Source of the DNA: CAVSMC01 sp963728935
GTDB lineage: Bacteria > Pseudomonadota > Gammaproteobacteria > Burkholderiales > Casimicrobiaceae
Assembly: GCA_963728935.1 (NCBI GenBank)
Contig: CAVSMC010000001.1
Coordinates: forward strand, 2,356,001 to 2,420,000
DNA length: 64,000 nucleotides
Direction: 5' to 3'
Part shown: piece after piece, positions 44,401 through 53,600 of the stretch
Layout: each line of letters opens with the position of its first letter
Position numbering within the stretch: the first letter of the stretch is position 1
Program-made: the position numbers and the translations under genes
Notes under the pieces: generated by a model
What the model saw: only the letters and a program-made list of their open reading frames with translations
What the model was told of the DNA's origin: nothing
The model's database searches: none

Positions 44401-47106
44401 CCGGAAGCGGTGATCGTCGTCGGCCTGGGCGACGAAGGAAAGCTCGCGGCGAGCGATCTCGTGTCGAGCGTGCGACAGGGTGCGATCGAATGGTCGCGCC
44501 GGCTGACGGAAGCCGACGACGTGCCGGTGCAATTCGACCTTGCCGCAACGTTGATCGGCAGCGGCGGTACGCGCATGTCGGCGGGGCAGGCTGCGCAACT
44601 CGTCGCGCAAGGCGTATGGGAAGCGAACCAGCGCATCGGCGAGGAGAATGCGCGGCTGCAGCGGACCAACCGCGCGGCCGAGCGCGACGCGCAAACGTAC
44701 TGGCCGCTCGTCACGCGGCTTCGGCTGATCGAGCTCTACCTCGATCGCGCAACGGAAGCGTGGCGCGCTCTGCAGGTGCAAGCGCTCGCATCGCCGGCAC
44801 GCTACCGGGTCGACGACGTCGTTCAACGCGGCATCGGCGCGCTGCGGCGGCCGCCCGATGCGAGCTATCGCGGCGCCGATTACGACTTCATCACGGCCGA
44901 GACGCGATACGACATCGATGGCGCATCCGAGATCGCGTACACGCTCGACACACGCCGTGCACGCAGCGAACTGCGCGCGCAAGCGGCGCAGGGCGCGCTG
45001 CTCAAGGCGCTGGTGCTTGGCGCCGCCGACGCCGGCAATCGCGATTCGGGTGTTGCGCGGACGCTCTTCAATCTGCTCGTGCCGCTCGAGCTCGAGTCGT
45101 TCCTCGGCGGAACGACCGACATGGTGATCGAGCTCGATCGCGGGACGGCGGGAATCCCATGGGAGCTTCTCGACACCGACGCGGGGACGCGCGAGGGCAG
45201 CGATCGCCGACCGTGGGCGATCCGGACCAAGCTGCTGCGCAAGCTTCGCACCGACAGCTTCCGGGCGCAGGTCGCCGACGCGAGTCCCGACGCGCACGTG
45301 CTGGTCATCGGCGAGCCGAAATGCGACCAGCAGATCTATCCGCCACTGCCAGGCGCGTTCGCCGAGGCGCTCGCCGTTGCCAAAAGACTCTCGGCGTCCG
45401 ACGGCCTGCCGGCGAACCGTATAACCCGGCTGATCGGACGCGAAGGCGTGGACAACAGCGGCGCCGACGCAGCGACGATCGTCGGTGCGCTGCTCGAGCG
45501 CGACTGGCGGATCGTTCACATCGCCGGTCACGGCGCGCCGCCGGAGCTCGTCGGCCCCGAGCCCGTGCGTCCGACCGATCCGCCGCAGCGCGTGGCCAAT
45601 CCGCGCGGCGTCGTGCTGTCCGGCGACGTCTTTCTCGGGCCGCGCGAAATCGAGAAGATGCGCATCGTGCCCGAGCTCGTGTTCGTCAATTGCTGTCACC
45701 TCGCTGCGCCGGACCGGCGGCAGTTGCTCGCCGTTTTCGATCGTCCACGCTTCGCAGCGACCGTCGCCGAGGAGCTCATCAAGATCGGCGTGCGATGCGT
45801 TGTCGCAGCCGGCTGGGCGGTCGACGACGACGCGGCGAGCGTGTTCGCAACGACGTTCTACGACCAGCTCGTCTGCGGCAGGCGGTTCATCGACGCGGTC
45901 GCGAACGCGCGCGAAGCTGCATGGCAGGCCGGCGGCAACACGTGGGCGGCGTACCAGTGCTATGGCGATCCGGACTGGGTGTTACGCCGCGGCCCGTCGG
46001 ATGCACAGCGACCGACGCCGCCGCCAGGCGAGGAGTTCGGCGGCATCGCGTCGCCGGCATCGCTGCTGCTCGCGCTCGAGACGCTGCGCGTGCAAAGCGA
46101 ATTTCAGCACGCAGACGATGCCGCGCAAAACCGCAAGATCGCGTACCTCGAAGGACGCTTCGGCGCGACATGGGGCGAAAGCGGCGAAGTGGCGGAGGCG
46201 TTCGCGCGCGCACGCGCCGGCGCCAACGACTGGCCGAGCGCGATCGCGTGGTACGAGAAGGCGCTCGCGGCGAACGATGCGAGCGCGACGCTGAAGGCGG
46301 CCGAGGAGCTCGCGAACGCTCGCGCACGCCTCGCCGAAACGACGGTGAGCGACGCGCGAGCGCGCCTCGACGCATTGCAAGCGCGCACGAAGTCTCGGCC
46401 TGTCACGCGCGGCAAAGCAAAGAAGAAGCTGGCAGCCACCGACCGCACGCTCGCCGCCGCGCGCGCCGAGCTTCGACGGGCAATCGACGATGCGCGGCGG
46501 AGCATCGGCGATGCGATGGCGCAACTCGAGCCGCTGCTTGCAATTCGGCCGACGATGGAACGCGAGGGCCTGTGCGGATCGGCGTACAAGCGGCTTGCGC
46601 TGATCGAGGGCGACGCGGGCGACGAAGCGGCGAGGGCGCGCGCGATCGCGCAAGCGGTCAAGCACTACAAGGCCGCGGAAGCGATCGGACGCGAGGCGAA
46701 TCTAGCCGACGCGTTCTATCCGGCGATGAACCGCGTCGCCGCCGAAATCGTCGCCGATGTCGGCAGGAAGAGCGCGCACGCGATCGACGATCGTGTGCTG
46801 GCGGCGATTCGCGGCGAGCTTGTCGAGAAAGCGCGCGACGACCCGGACTTCTGGCGCATCGCGGCATTGACCGAGCTCGATATGTACGAAGCGCTGTCGC
46901 GGCGCGATCTCGCGAAGGCGCTCGCGGCGATCCAGCGCGACTACGATGACCTGCACAATCGCGTCGGCGCGCCCTGGTTGTGGCGCTCGCTGTACGATCA
47001 GGCGAGATTCGTGCTGGCCCCGTATGCCGAGCGAGCGAGCGGCGCGGAGAAGGCGGCGGCGAGCGCATTGCTGCGCACGCTCGCGGCCATGGCACGCCTG
47101 GCGTAA
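41401..47106 (+). CDS. Giant fusion: two alpha/beta-hydrolases plus a CHAT protease domain
   Basis: A 1901-aa protein. After a beta-rich start (1-190), the first alpha/beta-hydrolase has LIHGTFS (H209) and THSRGG with nucleophile S276. The second has PGILGSNLK (about 532-540) and VHSMGG with S634, and resembles LCAT/PGAP1-like lipases. Residues about 860-1160 are an unassigned region starting ESDIYAPATSDVRAVA. The CHAT domain (about 1210-1530) has HIAGHGA with catalytic H1377 and VNCCH with C1431/C1432, the caspase-like His-Cys dyad. A coiled coil and helical repeats follow. It combines membrane-lipid and protein cleavage in one chain. It is a core effector of the island. The next gene starts 3 nt downstream. 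Confidence 0.82.
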   Translation: MASASGPIVFIVPGTPVAAEVTGRAAPAAQQSTVLPRGRVKASVRIGARRGADAQTRLTANPGEDVVVLHIANGPSLVLHPENARDLMLAQSDRRRDSGAGGKRASSLPDEVRVPVRLQWRGLEQAVASRGIARGGLGDALVTGVDIVAGLGKDDAAHFVASAVVRKVDAQVDAGVYALRAEKLEPLKGSGAKLAEVPAAGRPMLVLIHGTFSTTTSSFGNLWTQHPQRVRALFDRYEGRVYALDHPTLGVSPIANALTLAQAMPQGARLHLMTHSRGGLVAEALARVCANPDRIKADLARFAGTRDADDLAALAALAKKRGIAVERVVRVACPARGTLLASRRLDAYVSVFKWTLELAGVPVAAELVDFLGEVARRRQDKNALPGLEAQIPSSALVQWLHAVDDPIPGELRVVAGDIEGDSVVSWVKTLMADAFYRTENDLVVDTRSMYGGSPRAGGATFLLDEGGTVSHFAYFSNERTAQAIVDALVQDAPGGFRTIGPLSWAGKSSTGKRAASGDERAASQKPAVFVLPGILGSNLKADGKRIWLSFRIVNGLKRLAYKAGKPDGVLPDRPIENVYDGLMAFLDATHEVIEFAFDWRRPIEEEARRLASAVDAALAARAATAQPVRLLVHSMGGLVARTMQLEAPDVWDRMMARPGARVLMLGTPNAGSWAPMQVLSGDDSFGNMLASLGAPFADKAAKQLMADMPGFLQLQWGLLDTTLGLDNAQTWRKLADDDLRLVREFSYWHHDELQAAPYEWGVPTQAVLDRAIALRKRLDAQVADRLPAFADKLSLVVGKAKFTPDGFQVGPDGLFYLDAPEAGDGRVTRASAMLPGVRTWHIDCEHGDLPKAKFAFDGYLDLLERGDTARLERVEDMAPLRDAPAVHVKSRPAREPRQSTPPQTESDIYAPATSDVRAVATGSALRVSVVNGDVTFVREPLMIGHYRSLRLTGTESVVDRFLDKRMEASLRTGLYADAPGTHEIFVNTRRDPINPWRMPRPEAVIVVGLGDEGKLAASDLVSSVRQGAIEWSRRLTEADDVPVQFDLAATLIGSGGTRMSAGQAAQLVAQGVWEANQRIGEENARLQRTNRAAERDAQTYWPLVTRLRLIELYLDRATEAWRALQVQALASPARYRVDDVVQRGIGALRRPPDASYRGADYDFITAETRYDIDGASEIAYTLDTRRARSELRAQAAQGALLKALVLGAADAGNRDSGVARTLFNLLVPLELESFLGGTTDMVIELDRGTAGIPWELLDTDAGTREGSDRRPWAIRTKLLRKLRTDSFRAQVADASPDAHVLVIGEPKCDQQIYPPLPGAFAEALAVAKRLSASDGLPANRITRLIGREGVDNSGADAATIVGALLERDWRIVHIAGHGAPPELVGPEPVRPTDPPQRVANPRGVVLSGDVFLGPREIEKMRIVPELVFVNCCHLAAPDRRQLLAVFDRPRFAATVAEELIKIGVRCVVAAGWAVDDDAASVFATTFYDQLVCGRRFIDAVANAREAAWQAGGNTWAAYQCYGDPDWVLRRGPSDAQRPTPPPGEEFGGIASPASLLLALETLRVQSEFQHADDAAQNRKIAYLEGRFGATWGESGEVAEAFARARAGANDWPSAIAWYEKALAANDASATLKAAEELANARARLAETTVSDARARLDALQARTKSRPVTRGKAKKKLAATDRTLAAARAELRRAIDDARRSIGDAMAQLEPLLAIRPTMEREGLCGSAYKRLALIEGDAGDEAARARAIAQAVKHYKAAEAIGREANLADAFYPAMNRVAAEIVADVGRKSAHAIDDRVLAAIRGELVEKARDDPDFWRIAALTELDMYEALSRRDLAKALAAIQRDYDDLHNRVGAPWLWRSLYDQARFVLAPYAERASGAEKAAASALLRTLAAMARLA

Positions 47107-47109
47107 GCA

Positions 47110-49158
47110 ATGGCCGCCATCCGTGTCTTCGTCGTGCGTCCGTTCGGAACCAAGGAAGGGATCGACTTCGAACGAATCGACCGCGAGCTGATCGAGCCCG
47201 CGCTCGCCGAGCTTGCGAACACGCACGATGTTCAAGTGAGCGGCGCGACGACGCAGGAAGTGATTCGCCAGGGAAACATCCGCAAGGACATGTTCCAGCG
47301 GCTGGTCACCGCCGATCTCGTCATCGCCGACGTGTCGATCGACAATGCGAACGCGTACTACGAGCTCGGCATCCGCCACGGCCTGCAGGATCGCTGGACG
47401 TTCCTGATGCGCGCCGACCCGGTGCCGCGGCCGTATCCGTTCGATCTGCAAACCGACCGCTATTTCACCTACGACCCGGCGCAACCGGGCGCGCGCGTCG
47501 GCGAAATGGCCGACGCGCTTCGCTCGACGCTCGCGAGCAGCGAGAAGAACAGTCCCGTCTTCCTGCTGCTGCCGAAGCTCAAGCCGCAGCCGCGTTCCGA
47601 CCTGATCACGATTCCAACGGCGTTTCGCGAAGAGGTCGAGCGCGCTCGCAGCGCGGGTCAGCGCGGCGGTCTTCGGCTGCTCGCGTACGAGGTGCAGGGG
47701 CTCGAATGGCAGACCGAGGGCCTGCGGCTCGTCGGCGACGCGCAGTTCAAGCTGAAGGCGTTTCGCGGCGCCAAGGACTCGTTCGAGGCGTTGCGGCGAT
47801 TCGAGAGCGACGACCTGCATGCTAACCAGAGGCTCGCGACGATTTACCAGCGGCTCGCGAGAACCGAGCGCGGCAAGGCGCGTGCCGATCTGCTGACGCG
47901 GTCGGATCAGGCGATCCAGCGCGCGCTCGAGGTATCGGACAATCCGCGCGATCGCGCGGAGGCCTACTCGTTGCTCGGCAGCAACGCGAAGGCGCGCTGG
48001 ATCGACGAGATTCGCAACGTCGATGCACCCAGGCGGGCGGGACAGGCGCTTCGCTCGCCGCACCTCGACCTCGCCGTCGACGGTTACCTGCGCGCGTTGC
48101 GCGAGAACCTCGACGCGCACTATCCGGCGGTCAACACGCTGGGGCTGCTGCGGGCGCAAAGCGAGCTCGCGAAGAGGCTCCCCGATGTCTGGCAAGCGAA
48201 GTTCGACGACACGCGCGCGGCCCAAGACGCCCTGCGCCGCAACGACCAGGCAGCCACGCGGATCACCGCATTGTTGCAGCTCGCGCTGGGCGTCGACGAG
48301 CTCGTCGGTCGTCCGGCCAGCATGGACGCGTGGGCCGCGGGCAGCAAGGCCGATCTGCTGCTCGTGACCGTCGCCGACAATCCCGAGCGCGTGGCCGAAG
48401 CGTACCGCCGCGCGATCACCGACGCCGACCAATTCACGATCGAGGCGATCCGCCGCAACGTCGAGATCTGCCGCGATCTCGGCGTGTTCGAAGCGAACGC
48501 GTCGGCGGCGCTCGCGGTGATCGACGACGCGCTCGCCGGCACGACGATCACGCAGGCGCCGCGCATACGCGTGCTGCTGTTCACCGGCCACATGATCGAC
48601 GCGGCGGACCGGCCGAAGGACAAGATGCGATTCCCGCCGACGGCGAAGGCGGAGGCGACCGCACGCAAGTTGATCGGTGACGCCGTCGCGGCGGAGCTCG
48701 CCGAAGAGGGCGGCGTGTCGGTCGCGATCGCGGGCGGCGCATGCGGGGGCGACATTCTGTTCCACGAAGCGTGCCTCGAGAAGGGCATCAAGAGCCAGCT
48801 CCATCTCGCGTTGCCCGAGGCGCAATACATGTCGGCCTCCGTCGAGCGGGGCGGACCGCAATGGGTCGAGCGGTATCGAAGGCTTTGCGGCCGGCTCGAA
48901 ACGCGCGTATTGCAGGAGATCGACGCGCTGCCGGATTGGCTGGTCGACAAGCCGGGCTACGACCTTTGGCAACGCAACAATCTGTGGATGATGTTCGATG
49001 CGATCGCCACCGGGGCGCCGAACCTGACATTGATCGCGCTCTACAACCCGGAGCGCGAAGCGGACGGTCCGGGCGGAACGGAACAGCTCGTGCAGTTCGC
49101 GAAGGACTGGGGATTCAAAGCGGTGCCGCTCGACGCGCGGGCGTTGCTCGACGAGTGA
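47110..49158 (+). CDS. Deoxyribosyltransferase/TIR-like, TPR and SLOG-like protein
   Basis: A 682-aa protein. Residues 1-130 follow the nucleoside deoxyribosyltransferase-like fold: IRVFVVRPFGTKEGIDFERI, then ADLVIADVSIDNANAYYELGIRHGL. Residues about 180-500 are TPR-like helices (FKLKAFRGAKDSFEALRRFESDDLHANQRLATIYQRLAR). Residues about 520-650 resemble a SLOG domain (IRVLLFTGHMID, VSVAIAGGACGGDILFHEACLEKG). Nucleotide-handling domains on both sides of a TPR scaffold suggest a sensor or maker of a nucleotide signal. It is the regulatory element of the effector arm. It lies 3 nt after the fusion gene and is followed by DUF2235. Family assignments rest on motifs only. Confidence 0.68.
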   Translation: MAAIRVFVVRPFGTKEGIDFERIDRELIEPALAELANTHDVQVSGATTQEVIRQGNIRKDMFQRLVTADLVIADVSIDNANAYYELGIRHGLQDRWTFLMRADPVPRPYPFDLQTDRYFTYDPAQPGARVGEMADALRSTLASSEKNSPVFLLLPKLKPQPRSDLITIPTAFREEVERARSAGQRGGLRLLAYEVQGLEWQTEGLRLVGDAQFKLKAFRGAKDSFEALRRFESDDLHANQRLATIYQRLARTERGKARADLLTRSDQAIQRALEVSDNPRDRAEAYSLLGSNAKARWIDEIRNVDAPRRAGQALRSPHLDLAVDGYLRALRENLDAHYPAVNTLGLLRAQSELAKRLPDVWQAKFDDTRAAQDALRRNDQAATRITALLQLALGVDELVGRPASMDAWAAGSKADLLLVTVADNPERVAEAYRRAITDADQFTIEAIRRNVEICRDLGVFEANASAALAVIDDALAGTTITQAPRIRVLLFTGHMIDAADRPKDKMRFPPTAKAEATARKLIGDAVAAELAEEGGVSVAIAGGACGGDILFHEACLEKGIKSQLHLALPEAQYMSASVERGGPQWVERYRRLCGRLETRVLQEIDALPDWLVDKPGYDLWQRNNLWMMFDAIATGAPNLTLIALYNPEREADGPGGTEQLVQFAKDWGFKAVPLDARALLDE

Positions 49159-49229
49159 TCGCGCGGACGAGCGCCGATTGCCGGAGCGATTGCAGAGCAC
49201 GGACTGGATCGGGACGGGAGGCAGTGGCA

Positions 49230-50390
49230 ATGCCGAGAAACATCGTCGTCTGCTGCGACGGCACCGCGAACGAATTCGCGCGCAACAACACGAACGTCGT
49301 CAAGCTCTATTCGGTGCTCGAGCACGACCGCGAGCGCCAGCTCGCCTACTATCACCCCGGGCTCGGCACGATGGAGCCCGCGGGCGCGCTGACGACGCTC
49401 GCGCGCAAGGCGACCAAGGTCCTGGGCATGGCGATCGGCTATGGTCTCGCAGCCGACATCCGCGACGCGTACGTCTTCGTGATGAACCATTTCCGCGACG
49501 GCGACCGACTCTTCTTGTTCGGCTTCAGTCGCGGGGCGTACACGGTGCGCGCGGTTGCGGCATTGCTTCACATGTACGGATTGATCCGGCCGGGCAACGA
49601 GCCGCTCGTGCCCTATGCGATCCGCATGATGATGGCGAGCCAGCGCGCGCAGCGGCGGCGCGGCCGCGACCCGCAGATCGATGAGTTCTTCACGCTCGCG
49701 CGCGAGTTCCGTGATGCGATGTCGGGCGTCGAATGCAAGCCGTGGTTCGTCGGCGTCTGGGACACGGTGAGCTCGGTCGGCTGGATCGAGAACCCGCTGA
49801 AGCTTCCCTACATCGCGAACAATCCCGACATCCAGATCGGCCGGCACGCGATCGCGATCGACGAGCGGCGTGCGTTCTTCCGCAATCATCTGTGGCGTTT
49901 GCCGGACGACGACCGGCCGAAGGGACCGAAGGACTTGAAGCAGGTGTGGTTCCCCGGCGTCCACTGCGACGTCGGCGGCGGCTATGCCGAAGCGGAAAGC
50001 GGGCTTGCGAAAATCGCGCTGCAATGGATGCTCGACGAGGCGCAGGCGGCGGGTCTTGCGATCGACGCCGCAAAGCGCCGACGCGTCATGGGTGAGGCCG
50101 GCGGGCCCTACGTCGCGCCCGATTCGCGGGCGCAGGCGCACGAGTCGCTCAAAGGCGCGTGGCACATCGCCGAATACGTGCCGAAGAGGCATTTCGACTT
50201 CGCGACGGGCAACGAAGAGCGACGAATGAACCGCCACCGGCGGCGGACCATCGCACCCGGGTCTCACGTTCACGTCGCGGCGAAGGAGCGCGGCGACGAA
50301 TATTGCAAGCGCCTGCCGACGGACGTCGTATGGGTCGGCAGCGCGCAGTCGCCCGCCCTCGCCGCGCAATCGCCGGTCGCGCTTGCCTGA
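49230..50390 (+). CDS. DUF2235 alpha/beta-hydrolase (phospholipase-like effector)
   Basis: 386 aa from the ATG at 49230, with GGGAGG 8 nt upstream. Features of the DUF2235 family: IVVCCDGTANEF at the N-terminus, FGFSRGAYTVR with nucleophile S100, and VHCDVGGGY with D247. Some DUF2235 members are Tle1-like phospholipases of type VI secretion. Here there are no VgrG, PAAR or immunity genes, and the neighbours are CHAT and MoxR genes, so it is better seen as an effector of the conflict island. The stop is followed within a few bases by the nested inverted-repeat element. Confidence 0.85.
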   Translation: MPRNIVVCCDGTANEFARNNTNVVKLYSVLEHDRERQLAYYHPGLGTMEPAGALTTLARKATKVLGMAIGYGLAADIRDAYVFVMNHFRDGDRLFLFGFSRGAYTVRAVAALLHMYGLIRPGNEPLVPYAIRMMMASQRAQRRRGRDPQIDEFFTLAREFRDAMSGVECKPWFVGVWDTVSSVGWIENPLKLPYIANNPDIQIGRHAIAIDERRAFFRNHLWRLPDDDRPKGPKDLKQVWFPGVHCDVGGGYAEAESGLAKIALQWMLDEAQAAGLAIDAAKRRRVMGEAGGPYVAPDSRAQAHESLKGAWHIAEYVPKRHFDFATGNEERRMNRHRRRTIAPGSHVHVAAKERGDEYCKRLPTDVVWVGSAQSPALAAQSPVALA

Positions 50391-50603
50391 ACGCCAGGGC
50401 CTGTTCACACTATGTCCACGAGTCCGTTGCACGGCAAGAGTAGGGTCAGCCTCGACTTTTGCGCAGGCGCCGCCTTATGCGAGCGGTGTACAAAAGTCGA
50501 GTCTGACCCTACTTTTGCACGTCTGTGCTTCGTCAGGCGCCTCAATTGGCGCCCCATGCCACCCGTTCGCACTTGCGGACATAGTGTGAACAGGCCCTAA
50601 TTC
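50391..50603. mobile_element. MITE-like element with nested inverted repeats between effector genes
   Basis: The whole gap between the DUF2235 gene and the CHAT-MBL gene is one symmetric element. Perfect 22-bp terminal inverted repeats (starting AGGGCCTGTTCACAC) lie at 50396-50417 and 50577-50598. A 23-bp inner pair (CAAAAGTCGAG-type, 22 of 23 matching) lies at 50439-50461 and 50491-50513 around a 29-nt loop. No protein is coded; a short frame through it has no features. The inner GGGTCAG/CTGACCC pattern resembles REP-like elements mobilised by Y1 transposases. It ends 5 bp before the ATG of the next gene, which has no visible Shine-Dalgarno site. Confidence 0.75.
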
Positions 50604-53600
50604 ATGGCCGACGAAATCGAAATCCGTACGGTGACCGTCGAGTTCCTTCGCGCGGGGCCGCCGCACAATCAGTTGCTGTCGCCGCTGACGCAATACCTTG
50701 CCGTCTGCGGCGACGCCGGTGCCGGCGTCGTCAACGTGCCGTACGAGCAGGCGGCGTTCGAGCGGCGGTTGAAGGAGCTGCGTTATGAAACCGGCGATCC
50801 GGCCGATCGGATCGCGATGCTGCACGACATGGGCGTCGATATGGGCAAGATCCTCGGATCGGTGCCGGGGCTGCCCGGCGCACTGATGGTCGATCCGAGC
50901 AAATCGGCGACGCTCGTTCGGTTGCGGCTCACGTTGTCGGCGTCCGAGCTTGCCCACCTGCCGTTCGAGCTTGCGAAGGTCCCCGTCGGCGCGGGCGCCA
51001 CGTCGGAGAGCTGGCTCGCGATCCAGACGCGGCCGCCGGTGTGTCTGACGAGGAACATCCGCAGCGTGTCGTCGGAAGACGTCGTCTGGCCGCACAAGCC
51101 GCGCATTCTGTTCATTTCGGGCGATCCCTCCGTCGTTCCGTTCGACGAGCACCGGCAGGCGCTGCTCGAAGCGGTCGAGCCGTTCCGCTATCCGGACGTT
51201 GCGGTAACCGCCGACGACGCGCGCGAGCAGATCGGCGAGCTGCTGACGATCCTGAAGAACCCGACGCTCACCGACGTGCTGCGCGAGTGCGACGCGACCG
51301 CTTACACGCACGTTCACATTTTGACGCACGGCGACCAGGACGAAGCGGAGCGCGACACGTACGGGCTCGTCTTCCGCGGCGCCGACGACGCGCCGGACGT
51401 CGTGTCGGGCGAGCGATTCGCGAGCGCGCTCACGTCGGTCGGACGCGACTGCGTGCATCGACCGGCCGTGGTCACGGTGGCGAGCTGCGACAGCGGCAAC
51501 GTGGGTACGGTGACGATACCGGGCGCGAGCTTCGCGCATGCGTTGCACCAGGCCGGTGTTCCTCTCGTCGTCGCCTCGCAGTTTCCGCTCAGCATGGAGG
51601 GATCGCTGCCGCTCGCGCGCAAGCTGTACGACGGCCTGATGTGGGGCGACCATCCGCTCGTGCTGCTGCAGCGTCTGCGCGCGGAGCTGCACGCGCGCTA
51701 TACGTCGACGTGGCACGACTGGGCGAGCCTCGTCGTGTACGAAGCGCTGCCGCATTCGCTCGCGCTCCAGCTCGATTCGCTGCGCTATCACCAGGCGCGT
51801 CGCGCAATGGACGCGGCGCTGGAGCGGATCGACCGCGCCGTGCGCGGCAGGTCCGACGAATCGCTCGCACAACTCGATGCCGCGATCGAGCGCGCCGTGC
51901 AGCGGATGCCGTTCGCCGGACAGTACGCGATCGAATGCCTCGGTCTTCGCGCGAGCGGCAGAAAGAGGCTCGCGCAGGCGGCGTTCACGCTGAGCGAGGA
52001 GCGCTCCGGCGCGAAAGTCCAGTGGCGCGACCCCTTCGAGCTGCTCGAGCAGTCGTGGGCCGATTACAACGAGGCCGTTCGCCGGCTGTTGGTGAACGAC
52101 GGCACGACCGTGCAACGTGTCGCGACGCTGCATTGGGTGCTCGTGCAAGCGGTGTCGCTCGCCGCGGTGCTCGGCAAGGAAGACGCCGAGGAACGTTGGA
52201 AGACGGCGAAGCTCTCAGCCGACCTGTATTGCGGGCATGCGAGCGTCGAAGAGCGCGCCTGGGCATACGCGAGCTTGGCTGAGCTGTACCTGATCAAGCT
52301 TGCCGAGCCCGCTCTCACGCCGGAAGAGCGCCAACACGTGACGGCGTGTGCGCTCGAGCACGCGAGCCAATTGGTCGGCGCCTACCCGTTTCGGACCGAG
52401 TTTCCGGTCACGTCGACGTTGCGGCAGTTCCGCCGCTACGTTGACTGGTGGGGCGATTCGCGCTTCGAGCAGGCGCTTCGCGAGCGCGCCGAGACGCCGC
52501 GCGCATCGTGGCAAGCGCTGCTCGACACCGCGCGCGAGCTGATCCGCAAGCTCGAGCGCGACGGCGCGCATTCGACCGCGCCGGATCCTCGCGCAACGCC
52601 GGCGCCGCGGCGAACGGCGGTTGCGAAGAAATCGTCCCGCGCGACGGGCGAGCGCGCCGCGCCGGCTGCGCCCGCCGACGCGGCAAACGCCGAAGCGGCT
52701 CACGCTGCGGTCGACACCAAGAAGCCCGCTTCCGCGCCGATCCGGCACGACGGCGCGTTCTTCGACATCGAGATGCTGCCGGCGGGCAACGGCGATGCGC
52801 TGTGGATCGAGTACGGCGACGCGAGCGCATGCCATCGCGTGCTGGTCGATTGCGGAACGCAGCAGACGGTGACGCCGCTGATGAAGAGGGTCGGCCTGGT
52901 GCCGGCAAACGAGCGGCGCCTCGAGCTCTTCGTCATGTCGCACATCGATTCGGACCACATCGGGGGCGCGCTGCCGTTCTTCCGCGCGGTGAAGGAAGGC
53001 TTGCGCTTCGATGACGTCTGGTTCAACGGCTGGCGGCATCTGTCGGGTCAACTCGGCGCGCGCCAGGGCGAGATGTTCTCGACGGCGCTGCAGGACTTCA
53101 AGCTGCCGTGGAACGCGTGGCGCGACGGCAACGCGATCGTCGTCGACGGCGACGAGCTGCCGACGTGCACGCTGCCCGGCGGCCTGAAGCTCACGCTGCT
53201 GTCGCCGAAACCGGCGGAGCTCAAGAAGCTCGCGCCGGTCTGGATGCGCGAAATGAAGCGTTACGGTCTCGAGCCGGGCTCGCGCGTCGATTACAGCCGC
53301 TTCCTCAAGGGCACGCCGTCGACGTCGACCGACGTCGACGCGCTCGCCGGTACGCCGTTCAGCGGCGACTCGGCCGCTCCGAACGGAACGAGCATCGCGT
53401 TGCTGGCCGAATACGGCGGCGCCGCAGCGATCCTCGGCGCCGATGCTTACGCGCCGGTTCTTTCGGCGTCGATCCAGCGGCTGTTGCAGCAGCGACGCGT
53501 CGATCGGCTCAAGGTCAACGCGTTCAAAGTCGCGCATCACGGCAGCCAGAACAACCTTGACGTCGAGTTGCTGAAGCTGATCGAGTGTCCGAACTACCTG

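Noticed and set aside
43900..45699. 599-codon minus-strand frame opposite the CHAT-lipase fusion gene
   Set aside because: It is a codon-bias shadow: no ribosome site, no domain, Arg/His-rich. The plus strand carries catalytic motifs throughout.
46702..49230. 842-codon minus-strand frame opposite the TPR/SLOG-like gene
   Set aside because: Composition is dominated by Arg, Leu and Gln with no recognisable domain; it is the mirror of a real gene.
49230..50390. DUF2235 protein as a type VI secretion lipase effector
   Set aside because: No VgrG, PAAR, Hcp or immunity gene lies nearby. CHAT, MoxR and caspase neighbours fit a conflict system better.
50412..50600. 62-codon frame in the inverted-repeat element
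   Set aside because: It reads through both repeat arms and has no family features; the DNA symmetry explains it.
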